Source: Arthrobacter agilis | Lineage (GTDB): Bacteria > Actinomycetota > Actinomycetes > Actinomycetales > Micrococcaceae | Direction: 5' to 3' | Assembly: GCF_030816075.1 (NCBI RefSeq) | Contig: NZ_JAUSXO010000001.1 | Location: forward strand, 1-64,000 | DNA length: 64,000 bases | Shown: in pieces, positions 30,174 to 38,386 of the stretch | Position numbering within the stretch: position 1 is the stretch's first letter | Layout: the number at the start of each line of letters is the position of its first letter | Made by a program: the position numbers and the translations under genes | The notes under the pieces: model-generated | What the model was told of the DNA's origin: nothing | The model's database searches: none | What the model saw: only the letters and a program-made list of their open reading frames with translations

Positions 30174-30698
30174 ATGAACGCCGTAGGGGACCCGGTCTCC
30201 CGTCCCGCCGACCGCACCCTGGTGATGCTGCGATCCGCCGGCGTGGGACTGCTGTCCGTCGGCCTCGGGCTGGGCGCCCATGCCCTCTCCGGTGGGCCGC
30301 TCCCGAGCGTCCCGATCCTCTGCGGGCTCGCGGCGCTCGCCGTCCTGGCGGCGACCCTCGTGGCTCAGGCCCGGCTGCCCGGCTGGGCCGTCCTGCTGCT
30401 GCTCGGCGTCGCGCAGCAGGTGCTCCACTGGCTTCTCGGTGGGCTCGGGACGGGGACGTCGTCGACGATTCCGTCCAGTGGCGTGCATCACGGCGGTGAG
30501 GTCCCGGTCGGCGCCGGGCCTGCTCAGGGGCACTCGCCCGAAGTCATGCTGATGCTCCACACACATCTCGCGGCAGCACTCCTGATCGCCTGGGCGGCCG
30601 CGCAGTACCCCCGCCTGAGGGCCTGGCTGACCGACCGAGACCCGGGTCGGGACCCTGTACGGGCCGGCGGGATGCAGAAAGGCGCCCCCGTCGGGTGA
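30174..30698 (+). CDS. Membrane protein, function unknown
   Basis: A 174-residue protein with about four hydrophobic segments (starting VGLLSVGLGLGAHALSG, then VPILCGLAALAVLAATLVA, WAVLLLLGVAQQVLHWLLG, and AALLIAWAAAQYP). Between the third and fourth is a His/Gly/Ser-rich external loop (SGVHHGGEVPVGAGPAQGHS) that could bind metal. The last residues are basic. A possible -10 element TACGAT (30162-30167) ends 6 nt before the ATG, so the transcript may be leaderless. The stop codon lies in the loop of the downstream terminator. Confidence 0.65.
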   Translation: MNAVGDPVSRPADRTLVMLRSAGVGLLSVGLGLGAHALSGGPLPSVPILCGLAALAVLAATLVAQARLPGWAVLLLLGVAQQVLHWLLGGLGTGTSSTIPSSGVHHGGEVPVGAGPAQGHSPEVMLMLHTHLAAALLIAWAAAQYPRLRAWLTDRDPGRDPVRAGGMQKGAPVG

Positions 30699-30710
30699 CG
30701 GGAGCGCCTT
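30679..30710. terminator. Bidirectional terminator overlapping a stop codon
   Basis: Arms AAGGCGCCCCCGTC and GACGGGAGCGCCTT pair at 13 of 14 positions with loop GGGT. The TGA of the preceding gene (30696-30698) lies at the loop. It separates converging genes. Confidence 0.8.
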
Positions 30711-30734
30711 GTCGCTGGTGCAGCTGGGCCGGGA

Positions 30735-31826
30735 CTAGTTGGCGTTGACCGAGCCGTCGTAGAACGGGTAGTCGGTGTAGCCCTCGGGTCCGGTGGAGTA
30801 GAACGTCGCCGGGTTCGGCTCGTTCTCCGGGAGGTTCTCGCGCCAGCGACGCGCCAGGTCCGGGTTGGCGATGGCGGGACGGCCGACGACGACGGCATCC
30901 CCCACGCCGTCCTCGAGGATGGCGATGGCCTCCTCGCGGTTGGTGATCACACCGAAGCCGCTGTTGATCAGTACGGGGCCGCGGAAACGCCTGCGGAGGT
31001 CCTGGATCAGCTCGCCCGTCGGCTCGGCGTGCAGCACGCTGAGGTAGGCGAGGCCCAGAGGTGCCAGGGCGTCGACGAGCGTGCCGTACGTGGCGTGGAC
31101 CTCGGAGGCCTCCGTCTCGAGGGCGTCCTGGATGTTGTGGGCGGGGGAGATGCGCAGCCCTACCTTCTCGGCGCCCACCTCCGCGACGACCGCGGTGACG
31201 AGGTCGATGACGAACTGCGCCCGCTTCTCGGGTGTGCCACCGTACGCGTCCGACCGCTGGTTCGATTCCGGCGAGAGGAACTCGTGCAGCAGGTAGCCGT
31301 TGGCGCCGTGGAGTTCCACGCCGTCGAAGCCTGCCACGTCGATCGCCTTCCGGGAGGCCGTGACGAACTCCTCGATGATCCCCGGGAGCTCGTCGGTCGT
31401 GAGGGCGTGCGGTACGGGATACGCCTGCTTCCCGGTGCCGGTGCGCGTGGTGCCGTCGATCGCGATGGCACTCGGCGCGACCACCTCGTAGCCGCCGTTG
31501 GTGTCGGGGTGGGTGACGCGGCCTGCATGCATGACCTGCGCCACGATGCGTCCGCCGTCCGCGTGCACCGCGTCGGTGACGCGCTTCCAGCCCGCGAGCT
31601 GCTCGTCCTCCACCAGGCCCGGCTGGCCCGGGAAGCCCTGCCCGGCGTGGCTCGGGTAGGTCCCCTCGCTGATGATCAGGCCGAGGGAGGCGCGCTGGCG
31701 GTAGTGCTCGACGACCATGTCGCCCGGGATGCCCGCCTCGCCCGAGCGCACCCGGGTGAGCGGTGCCATGACGACGCGGTTGGGGAGTTCGAGCGTGCCG
31801 AGGGTCAGGGGGGAGAAGAGCTTCAC
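30735..31826 (-). CDS. Old Yellow Enzyme family alkene reductase (NemA-like)
   Basis: A 363-residue FMN flavoprotein of the OYE family that reduces activated C=C bonds and nitro-esters with NAD(P)H. It starts LFSPLTLGTLELPNRVVMAPLTR, the conserved FMN-binding strand. The substrate-binding pair and active site appear as VELHGANGYLLHEFLSPESN (H-x-x-N), with SDAYGG following. C-terminal phosphate-binding strands are PVLINSGFG and DAVVVGRPAIANPDL. Full length for the family. It may act in xenobiotic or electrophile detoxification. Confidence 0.93.
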   Translation of the reverse strand: MKLFSPLTLGTLELPNRVVMAPLTRVRSGEAGIPGDMVVEHYRQRASLGLIISEGTYPSHAGQGFPGQPGLVEDEQLAGWKRVTDAVHADGGRIVAQVMHAGRVTHPDTNGGYEVVAPSAIAIDGTTRTGTGKQAYPVPHALTTDELPGIIEEFVTASRKAIDVAGFDGVELHGANGYLLHEFLSPESNQRSDAYGGTPEKRAQFVIDLVTAVVAEVGAEKVGLRISPAHNIQDALETEASEVHATYGTLVDALAPLGLAYLSVLHAEPTGELIQDLRRRFRGPVLINSGFGVITNREEAIAILEDGVGDAVVVGRPAIANPDLARRWRENLPENEPNPATFYSTGPEGYTDYPFYDGSVNAN

Positions 31827-32118
31827 GGGGCCTGCTTTCCGGTTGGTTTCCTACTGGTCGGTAACCGGGTGGGGCGGGAGGCTATTCCGGGTGTGGCCGG
31901 TGTCACGCGCGGTGCCGTACCCCGGCCATGCTCCGGACATCGCCTCCTTGCCGGGCCACGGTCCCATCGGTCGCGCGGTGCGGACCGGGGCCCGGAACCG
32001 GGCCCCGGTCCACGGCCCGACGCCGGGTGCGGGATGACGGCGGGGCGACGGCAGTGCCACACTGTGCGTGATCCCGCGGCCTGACGGGCGCGGGGCAGGG
32101 CGGACGGATGGGTGGGTC

Positions 32119-33615
32119 ATGAGCGAGATCCGGATGGGGACAGCCGCCGGGAGGTGGGTCCTCCTGGCCACGGTGCTGGGCTCCGGCATCGCGGGGATCG
32201 ATGCCACAGTCGTGAATGTCGCCCTGCCGACGATCGGGGCCGACCTCGGCGCCGACTTCGCCGCCCTGCAGTGGATGGTGACCGGGTACACCCTGACGCT
32301 CGCCTCCTTCATCCTGCTGGGCGGCTCCCTCGGGGACAGGTTCGGGCGGAGGCGTGTCTTCGTGATCGGCGTCATCTGGTTCGCCGTCGCATCCCTGCTC
32401 TGCGGACTGGCCCCGGACGCCGGTCTGCTCATCGCGGCGCGTGCCCTCCAGGGCGTGGGCGGGGCGTTGCTCACGCCGGGGAGCCTCGCCATCCTCCAGG
32501 CGGGGTTCTCCGGCGAGGATCGCGCCCGAGCGATCGGTGCCTGGTCCGGCCTCGGTGGAGTGGCCACCGCGATCGGCCCCTTCCTCGGAGGCTGGCTCGT
32601 GGAGAGCGTCTCCTGGCGGTGGGTGTTCCTCATCAACGTCCCCCTCGCCGCCGCTGTCGTCTGGATCGCGGCACGTCACGTACCGGAGAGCCGCGACGAC
32701 GCAGCCACGGGTCGGATCGACGTCGCCGGAGCGGTGCTCGGCGCCCTGGCCCTCGCCGGCACGACGTATGCGCTGATCGAAGCGCCGGCCAGGGGCTTCG
32801 ATCAGCCGGCCGTCCTGGCGAGCGCCGTCCTCGGTCTCCTCGCCGCCGCGGTGTTCTTGGTCGTGGAGTGGCGCACGGCGCATCCGATGCTCCCGCTGCG
32901 GATCTTCGCCAACCGTCAGTTCAGCGCCGCGAACGCCGTTACCTTCCTCATCTACGCCGTCTTCGGCGGCATCTTCTTCCTGCTCGTCCTGCACCTCCAG
33001 ATCGTGGCGGGATTCAGCCCGGTGGGAGCCGGGACCTCGATGCTGCCGATCACGGCCCTGATGCTCGTGCTCTCCCCCCGAGCGGGAGCGCTCGGCTCGC
33101 GCATCGGCCCGAGGATCCCCATGACCGTGGGCCCGCTGCTGTGCGCCGTGGCGCTGGTCCTGATGCTGCGGATCGGGCCGGGGGCGTCCTACGTCCTCGA
33201 CGTACTGCCGCCCGTGGTGGTGCTGGGGCTGGGCCTCTCGCTGCTCGTGGCGCCCCTCACGTCGGCGGCCCTGTCCGCTGTGCCCGAACACCAGGCAGGA
33301 CTGGCGTCGGGGGTGAACAACGCCGTGGCCCGCGCGGCGGGCCTCGTCGCCATCGCCGTCCTGCCGGCCGCCGTCGGGCTCACCGGGGACGCCTACGGCG
33401 ATCCGGCCGTGTTCGAGGCGGGGTTCGCCGCGGCCTGCATGATCGGCGCCGTGGTGCTGGTGTGCGGCGGCCTCCTGGCGGCCCTGACCATCCGGAAGCC
33501 GGCCGTCCCGGAGAGCGAGCACCCGGCGCACTGCGCGGTCGAGGGGACGCCCGCCGCTCCCGGTGCCCTGCACCAGGCGCGGAACGCGACGCCGCGTGGA
33601 CATCCGGGGACATGA
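32119..33615 (+). CDS. MFS drug exporter, DHA2 (EmrB/QacA) family
   Basis: A 498-residue transporter with about 14 hydrophobic segments. The first helix contains GSGIAGIDATVVNVALPTIG, the DHA2 signature, followed by LQWMVTGYTLTLAS, motif A GGSLGDRFGRRRVF and motif C GVATAIGPFLGGWLV. The tail is long and hydrophilic. It would export drugs or dyes by proton antiport. The ATG at 32119 was chosen because the upstream reading is not protein-like. The stop codon lies inside the terminator stem. No regulator gene is adjacent. Confidence 0.9.
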   Translation: MSEIRMGTAAGRWVLLATVLGSGIAGIDATVVNVALPTIGADLGADFAALQWMVTGYTLTLASFILLGGSLGDRFGRRRVFVIGVIWFAVASLLCGLAPDAGLLIAARALQGVGGALLTPGSLAILQAGFSGEDRARAIGAWSGLGGVATAIGPFLGGWLVESVSWRWVFLINVPLAAAVVWIAARHVPESRDDAATGRIDVAGAVLGALALAGTTYALIEAPARGFDQPAVLASAVLGLLAAAVFLVVEWRTAHPMLPLRIFANRQFSAANAVTFLIYAVFGGIFFLLVLHLQIVAGFSPVGAGTSMLPITALMLVLSPRAGALGSRIGPRIPMTVGPLLCAVALVLMLRIGPGASYVLDVLPPVVVLGLGLSLLVAPLTSAALSAVPEHQAGLASGVNNAVARAAGLVAIAVLPAAVGLTGDAYGDPAVFEAGFAAACMIGAVVLVCGGLLAALTIRKPAVPESEHPAHCAVEGTPAAPGALHQARNATPRGHPGT

Positions 33616-33646
33616 CGAAGCCCCGGGCGTACCCGGGGCTTCGTCA
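33613..33646. terminator. Bidirectional terminator overlapping a stop codon
   Basis: A perfect 15-bp stem (TGACGAAGCCCCGGG with CCCGGGGCTTCGTCA), loop CGTA. The TGA at its left edge is the stop codon of the exporter gene. The next gene converges and ends at 33667. Confidence 0.88.
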
Positions 33647-33666
33647 GGTCCACGAGCGGTGGTGGA

Positions 33667-34134
33667 CTACTTCACGTCCTGCTCGTCCATCGCGCTCAGG
33701 GGCGATCCGCCGCGGTTCGCGGGGTCGTCGCTCGCGTCGACCTCGTCGTCCTCCATCATGCCGAAGTCGACGTCCGCTGCGGCCTCGCCGAGCATGGGCT
33801 CCGTGGTCGGGTACTGCTCGTCCCCGTGCTCGAAGCGCACCTCGGCCGTCTCGTCGCGCAGGGTCTGGTCGCTGAGGTAGCCTTCCTCGCCGATCGCGGA
33901 CACACCGTTCTCGTCGAAGTCGTTCTCGTCGTCACCGGTCTCGGCTGCGCCCGGCTCGTCCTGCAGGAGGGGATCCTCCTGCCAGCGCTCCGGATTGTCC
34001 TCCGCCGCACCCTCGTACGCGTCCGGCTGGCCCTCGAGTACGGGGTCGAAGGCTTCGGGAGCGAGCGAGTCGTTCGGCGTCTCGGGCTCCTCGCCCACGA
34101 TGGTCAGTTCCTCATCGGGAAGGTTCTCGGTCAT
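33667..34134 (-). CDS. Acidic low-complexity protein, function unknown
   Basis: A 155-residue protein, very rich in Glu and Asp (for example GDDENDFDENG and MMEDDEVDASDDP), with no membrane segment or cysteine. It contains SAIGEEGYLSDQTLRDETAE, the most ordered-looking part. Such Micrococcaceae proteins are probably disordered. No function can be assigned. AAAGG stands upstream of the ATG. A TCAG-N4-CTGA palindrome (34174-34185), related to the TAAG-N4-CTTA sites, lies 39 bp upstream. Confidence 0.7.
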   Translation of the reverse strand: MTENLPDEELTIVGEEPETPNDSLAPEAFDPVLEGQPDAYEGAAEDNPERWQEDPLLQDEPGAAETGDDENDFDENGVSAIGEEGYLSDQTLRDETAEVRFEHGDEQYPTTEPMLGEAAADVDFGMMEDDEVDASDDPANRGGSPLSAMDEQDVK

Positions 34135-34173
34135 CTTCTCTGCCTTTCGTCGGTGCTGCGCATCCTTCGATCA

Positions 34174-34185
34174 TCAGCCTACTGA
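34174..34185. promoter_or_regulatory. TCAG-N4-CTGA palindrome (variant site)
   Basis: This inverted repeat, extended to CATCAG-N4-CTGATG with the same 4-nt spacing as the TAAG-N4-CTTA sites, lies 39 bp before the acidic protein gene. It may be a variant of the same operator or unrelated. Confidence 0.3.
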
Positions 34186-34237
34186 TGTTCCCGGCCGGGC
34201 GACAGTCGACGCCGCCGCCCGGCCGGGGGCGCGGCTG

Positions 34238-35101
34238 CTAGACGTGGTCGCGCCAGCTGTGGCGGGGGTCGAACCCCAGCACGCGCCGTGCCTTGTCGAT
34301 CGAGAGCAGGGTCTCGGTGCCGCTCACCTCACGCCTCACGTCGACGTCGGGGAACACCTCCGCCGCGAGGTCCGCACTCGTGCGCGTCATGACGGTGTCG
34401 GCCGCGGCGATGATGAAGCGGTCGAACCCCGGGGCGGCGTTCGCCAGGGCCTTCGCCACGGCCTGCGCGCCGTCGCGTCCGTCGATGTAGCCCCACAGGT
34501 TCCACTTGCGGGCGGTGGCGTCCGCGTCGAAGGACGGGAACTCCGCATAGTCCTCCGGATCCATGACGTTCGAGAACCGCAGCGCCGTGATGCTCAGCTG
34601 CGGGTCCCAGCGCGTCAGCTCGATGGCCAGTTGCTCCTCGAGGTGCTTGACCAGCGAATAGGTGCTCTCGGGGCGGGCCGGGTACTCCTCGTCCACGGGG
34701 ATGTAGGGCGGAGGGGTGTCGAACGGCAGCCCGAGGACGGTCTCGCTCGAGGCGTAGACGATCCGCCTGATCCCCGCGCGGCGGCACGCCTGGAAGACGT
34801 TGTAGGTGGCCGTCATGTTGTTGTGGAAGGTGGCCACGTCGGCCTGCAGCCCCGGCGCCGGGATGGCCCCGAGGTGCACGACGGCGTCGAATCCGCTGTG
34901 CCTGTCCTCCACGCCGAGGAGCGCGTCGACCACCTGTCCGTAGTCCCGCAGGTCGATCCGCAGGAAGTCGGGGCTGCGCTCGCCGTGCTGGTCCAGTTCC
35001 AGGACGTGGTGCCCGGCCTCACGGAGTCCGCGCACCACGCTGCGGCCCAGCTTGCCGTTCGAGCCGGTGACGGCGACCCGCAGCGCTGCTGCCTCCGTCA
35101 T
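34238..35101 (-). CDS. NAD-dependent epimerase/dehydratase family protein
   Basis: A 287-residue extended-SDR protein. The cofactor motif is VAVTGSNGKLGRSVV (G-x-x-G-x-x-G, about 9-23), DLRD marks the adenine pocket, and AVVHLGAIP and the catalytic S-Y-K set are seen as YASSETV and STYSLVKHLEE (Y-x-x-x-K). Length is typical for a nucleotide-sugar or sugar-acid epimerase/dehydrogenase; uronate dehydrogenase-like proteins have a similar size. Its ATG overlaps the stop of the aldo/keto reductase gene by one base, so the two are co-translated and may act on related sugars. Substrate unknown. Confidence 0.85.
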   Translation of the reverse strand: MTEAAALRVAVTGSNGKLGRSVVRGLREAGHHVLELDQHGERSPDFLRIDLRDYGQVVDALLGVEDRHSGFDAVVHLGAIPAPGLQADVATFHNNMTATYNVFQACRRAGIRRIVYASSETVLGLPFDTPPPYIPVDEEYPARPESTYSLVKHLEEQLAIELTRWDPQLSITALRFSNVMDPEDYAEFPSFDADATARKWNLWGYIDGRDGAQAVAKALANAAPGFDRFIIAAADTVMTRTSADLAAEVFPDVDVRREVSGTETLLSIDKARRVLGFDPRHSWRDHV

Positions 35102-36105
35102 CAGGCCGGCCTGGTCGCGGGGGAGACCGTCTTCGCCACATCGGTCTCGGCGAGGTCGCCGATCGCGTCGTCGATGGCCTTCAGGACGTCGTCCTCGAGC
35201 TTCACGCCCGCGGCGGCCGCGTTCGACTCGACCTGCTCGGGGCGGGATGCGCCGATGATGGCGGAGGCGACGTTCGGGTTCTGCAGCACCCAGGCGATGG
35301 CGAGCTGCGCCATGGTGAGGCCGACACCGTCGGCGATGGGTGCGAGCTTCTGCACGCCGGTGAGGACCTCGTCGCTCATCCAGCGCTTGATCATGTCGGC
35401 GCCGCCCTTGTCGTCCGAGGCGCGGGTACCCTGCTCGGGCTGCTGGCCCGGCTTGTACTTGCCCGTCAGCACGCCCTGGGCCACCGGCGACCAGACGATC
35501 TGCGACAGTCCCAGTTCCTCGGAGGTGGGGACGACCTCGCCGTCGATGACCCGCCAGAGCATGGAGTACTGCGGCTGGTTGGAGATCAGCTGGAAGCCGA
35601 GATCCTTCGCGAGGGCGTGTCCGTCGCGGATCTGCTGCGCGGTCCACTCGCTGACCCCGATGTAGAGGGCCTTGCCCTGGCGGACGATGTCCGCGAACGC
35701 CTGCATCGTCTCCTCGAGGGGCGTCGCGTAGTCGTACCGGTGTGCCTGGTACAGGTCCACGTAATCGGTCTGCAGGCGCTGGAGGGAGCCGTCGATCGAC
35801 TCCATGATGTGCTTGCGGGACAGTCCGACGTCGTTATGACCCTTGGGGCCCGTGGGACCCCAGACCTTCGTGAAGATCTCGAGCGACTGCCGCCGCTCAC
35901 CCTTCAGGGCCTCGCCGAGAACCGTCTCCGCCGCCGTGTTCGCGTACACGTCCGCCGTGTCGAACGTGGTGATGCCGACATCGAGTGCTGCCCGCACACA
36001 CTGTGTCGCCACGTCGTTCTCCACCTGTGACCCGTGGGTCAGCCAGTTGCCGTAGGTGATTTCCGAGATCTTGAATCCGCTGTTGCCGAGGTATCTGAAG
36101 TCCAT
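35101..36105 (-). CDS. Aldo/keto reductase
   Basis: A 334-residue NADPH-dependent aldo/keto reductase of the potassium-channel-beta-like (AKR6/YghZ) type. It has MDFRYLGNSGFKISEITYG, catalytic Asp and Tyr in TFDTADVYANTAAETVLG, Lys in IFTKVWGP and His in YQAHRYDY. The cofactor end is AIIGASRPEQVESN. Physiological substrate unknown. It is the first gene of a two-gene unit with the epimerase. The ATG lies 113 bp from the divergent femX gene. Confidence 0.9.
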   Translation of the reverse strand: MDFRYLGNSGFKISEITYGNWLTHGSQVENDVATQCVRAALDVGITTFDTADVYANTAAETVLGEALKGERRQSLEIFTKVWGPTGPKGHNDVGLSRKHIMESIDGSLQRLQTDYVDLYQAHRYDYATPLEETMQAFADIVRQGKALYIGVSEWTAQQIRDGHALAKDLGFQLISNQPQYSMLWRVIDGEVVPTSEELGLSQIVWSPVAQGVLTGKYKPGQQPEQGTRASDDKGGADMIKRWMSDEVLTGVQKLAPIADGVGLTMAQLAIAWVLQNPNVASAIIGASRPEQVESNAAAAGVKLEDDVLKAIDDAIGDLAETDVAKTVSPATRPA

Positions 36106-36185
36106 ATCGCGATGCTAACCGGGCCGGGCGCCCCAGCGATAGGTCACCCAGGCAACGATCGGCGGGCTGGCGCTGCTGCTTTGGA

Positions 36186-36201
36186 GGGGATTCGGGCCCT
36201 A
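36186..36201. promoter_or_regulatory. GGG-N6-GGCCCTA motif upstream of femX
   Basis: GGG-GATTCG-GGCCCTA has the same form as the DosR-like boxes at 17812 and 21196. It sits 17 bp before the FemX start and just before a possible -10 element TAGACT (36205-36210), which ends 8 nt before the ATG (a leaderless arrangement). Confidence 0.3.
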
Positions 36202-36218
36202 CCGTAGACTCGATCATC

Positions 36219-37259
36219 ATGACTACCCGCTTCGCGACGCCCGACGAGATAGCCCGTTGGAACAGCATCATCAGGGATAATCCGGACGGCGGGAACGTGA
36301 TGCAGGGGCGGGAATTCGCCGAGCAGAAGCGTGCTACGGGCTGGACCCCGGTCTACCTGATGATGGACGGGACCGCGCTCACGGTGCTGCAGAAGACCGT
36401 CCTCCCGCTCGGCCGCTACTGGTACGTCCCCAAGGGCCCGGGCGTCCGCGACGCCGCAGCCCTCGTCGCGCTGCTGCCCGAGCTGAAGGCATTCGCCGCC
36501 CGCCGGGGCGTGTTCGGCATCAAGGTGGACCCGGAACTCCCCGCCGATCCCGCCGTGGCGGCGACCCTCGAGGCCGCGGGCCTGATGCGCACCGTCAACG
36601 TCCAGCCCAACGTGTCGACGGTGATCCTCGACATCTCCGGCGACCTCGAGAGCATCGAGGCGTCCTTCGGCTCGAAGACCCGCTACAACATCCGTGCTGC
36701 CCGCAAGGCCGGCGTCGAGACGCGCGTGGTGGAGGTCGACGACGAGAACTGCCGCATCTTCTACCGCCTGCTCGACGAGACGGCGGAGGGCAGCTTCTCG
36801 ATCCGCAGTGAGGAGTACTACACCGCCTTCTGGCAGCGCCACGCCCGTGCCCAGGCAGGGGCCTTCCTGTTCGCCTACGTGGACGGCGACGTGGTGTCCG
36901 CGGACTTCATCATGGTGCTCGGCGCGAAGGCCAGCCGCAAGGACGCCGCCAGCACACGCAAGCGCACCGTCCGGGGAGCCAGCGCGCTGCTCGAGGTGGC
37001 AGCGATCGAGTGGCTCAAGACCCGCGGGGTCACGGAGTACGACCTCTGTGGCGCGCCGCCGTCGAGCGAGGCGAAGAACAAGGACCACGAGCACTACGGC
37101 ATCGGCATGTTCAAGACCGGGTTCAACTCCACCATCACCGACTTCGTGGGCACCTTCGACCTCCCCGTCAGGCCCCTCCAGCACCGCGCCTGGCTGCGGA
37201 TCGGCGAACGGGCCGCCCTGAAGATCCACCGCATGCGCCACCACGAGAGCTGGTACTGA
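36219..37259 (+). CDS. FemX/FemA-type peptidoglycan aminoacyltransferase
   Basis: A 346-residue protein of the FemABX family, which transfers amino acids from aminoacyl-tRNA to the lipid-linked peptidoglycan precursor to build the interpeptide bridge. Two GNAT-like halves are seen: N-terminal WNSIIRDNPDGGNVMQGREFAEQK and VPKGPGV, and C-terminal NIRAARKAGVETR, FSIRSEEYYTAFWQRH, YDLCGAPPS and GMFKTGFN. It should act on the cytoplasmic membrane face. A close paralogue follows two bases downstream. The pair suggests stepwise addition of bridge residues, as in Arthrobacter-type A3alpha walls; that is inferred. Confidence 0.9.
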   Translation: MTTRFATPDEIARWNSIIRDNPDGGNVMQGREFAEQKRATGWTPVYLMMDGTALTVLQKTVLPLGRYWYVPKGPGVRDAAALVALLPELKAFAARRGVFGIKVDPELPADPAVAATLEAAGLMRTVNVQPNVSTVILDISGDLESIEASFGSKTRYNIRAARKAGVETRVVEVDDENCRIFYRLLDETAEGSFSIRSEEYYTAFWQRHARAQAGAFLFAYVDGDVVSADFIMVLGAKASRKDAASTRKRTVRGASALLEVAAIEWLKTRGVTEYDLCGAPPSSEAKNKDHEHYGIGMFKTGFNSTITDFVGTFDLPVRPLQHRAWLRIGERAALKIHRMRHHESWY

Positions 37260-37261
37260 GA

Positions 37262-38336
37262 ATGACGGAGTTCACCGCACGTGCCGCCACGGCGGACGAG
37301 GTGGCGCGCTGGGACGAGCTCGTCCCCGCGAACCCGCTGGGAGGCAACATCCTCCAGTCGGGTCCGTTCAGCCGCGTCAAGCAGCGCCAGGGCTGGCTGC
37401 CGGTCCACCTCGCCGTCGAGTCCGCCGCCTACACCAGCTATGTCATCGCCTACCAGCGCAGCATCCCCGCCCTCGGTGCCCTCTGGTACCTGATCAAGGG
37501 CCCCCGACACCGCCGTACCCGAGGACGTCCCGCCGTTCGTCGACGCCGTCGTCGCCTACGCCCGTCGCCGTCCGGGCCGCGTGTTCGCGGTGAAGATCGA
37601 ACCCGACTTCCCGGATACCGACGAGCTGCGTGCCCTCTTCACCGGCGCCGGTCTCGTCAAGACGTTCAACATCCAGGCCAATGACAGCACCGCCATCCTC
37701 GACCTCACCCCGGACGAGAACCAGCTGCTGCGGAACCTCTCCTCACGCGGACGGAACGCCGTGCGCCGTGCGCTGCGCGACGGCGTCCAGGCCCAGCGGG
37801 TCGAGCCGACGGAGGAGACGTACAGAACCATGTACGCGCTGATCGGCCAGGCCCAGCAGGGCCGCCTCTCCGCCGTGCCGAGGCCGTACGAGTACTACCG
37901 CGGCTTCTGGCAGGAGTTCGTCGACGCCGGCATGGGGCGCTTCTACTTCGTCTTCGAGGACGGGAAACCCTCGGTCGGTGCGTTCGTCATCCTCTACGGC
38001 CGGAAGGCCACCTACAAGGACGGCGGCTCCCTGCCCAAACGCAACCAGTACGGGGATTCGCACCTCGTCCAGTGGGAGGCGATCCTTGATATGAAACGCC
38101 TCGGCGCCCGCGAGTACGACTTCTGCGGCACCCCTCCGGCCAGCCGGCTCAAGGACAAGGACCACCCGCAGTACGGGCTCGGGATGTTCAAGACGAGCTT
38201 CACCAAGACGGTGACCGACTTCGCAGGATGCTACGACGCCATCGTCCGGCCCCGCACCTACCGTGTGTGGCACTCCATCGGCGAACGTGTCGCCCGGCAG
38301 ATCCACTGGCGCCGTCACCGGCAGCCTTTCTACTAG
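37262..38336 (+). pseudogene. Second FemX-type aminoacyltransferase, frameshifted
   Basis: A paralogue of the preceding gene, read as MTEFTARAATADEVARWDEL to YLIKGP near 37500 in one frame. It continues as DTAVPEDVPPFVDAVVAYA and FAVKIEPDFPDTDEL to the end in the frame shifted by one base. The break falls at the run of five C at 37501-37505; removing one C restores a 357-residue FemX with both GNAT-like halves, including NAVRRALRDGVQAQR, YDFCGTPPASRLKDKDH and GMFKTSFTKTVTDF. Codon use and conservation are normal on both sides. It may be a sequencing error, a recent mutation or, less likely, a programmed shift. Confidence 0.85.
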
Positions 38337-38386
38337 GCCTCCCAGGCCACCCGAACCACCGGAGGGACGATTCAAGAGGTGCTCGC

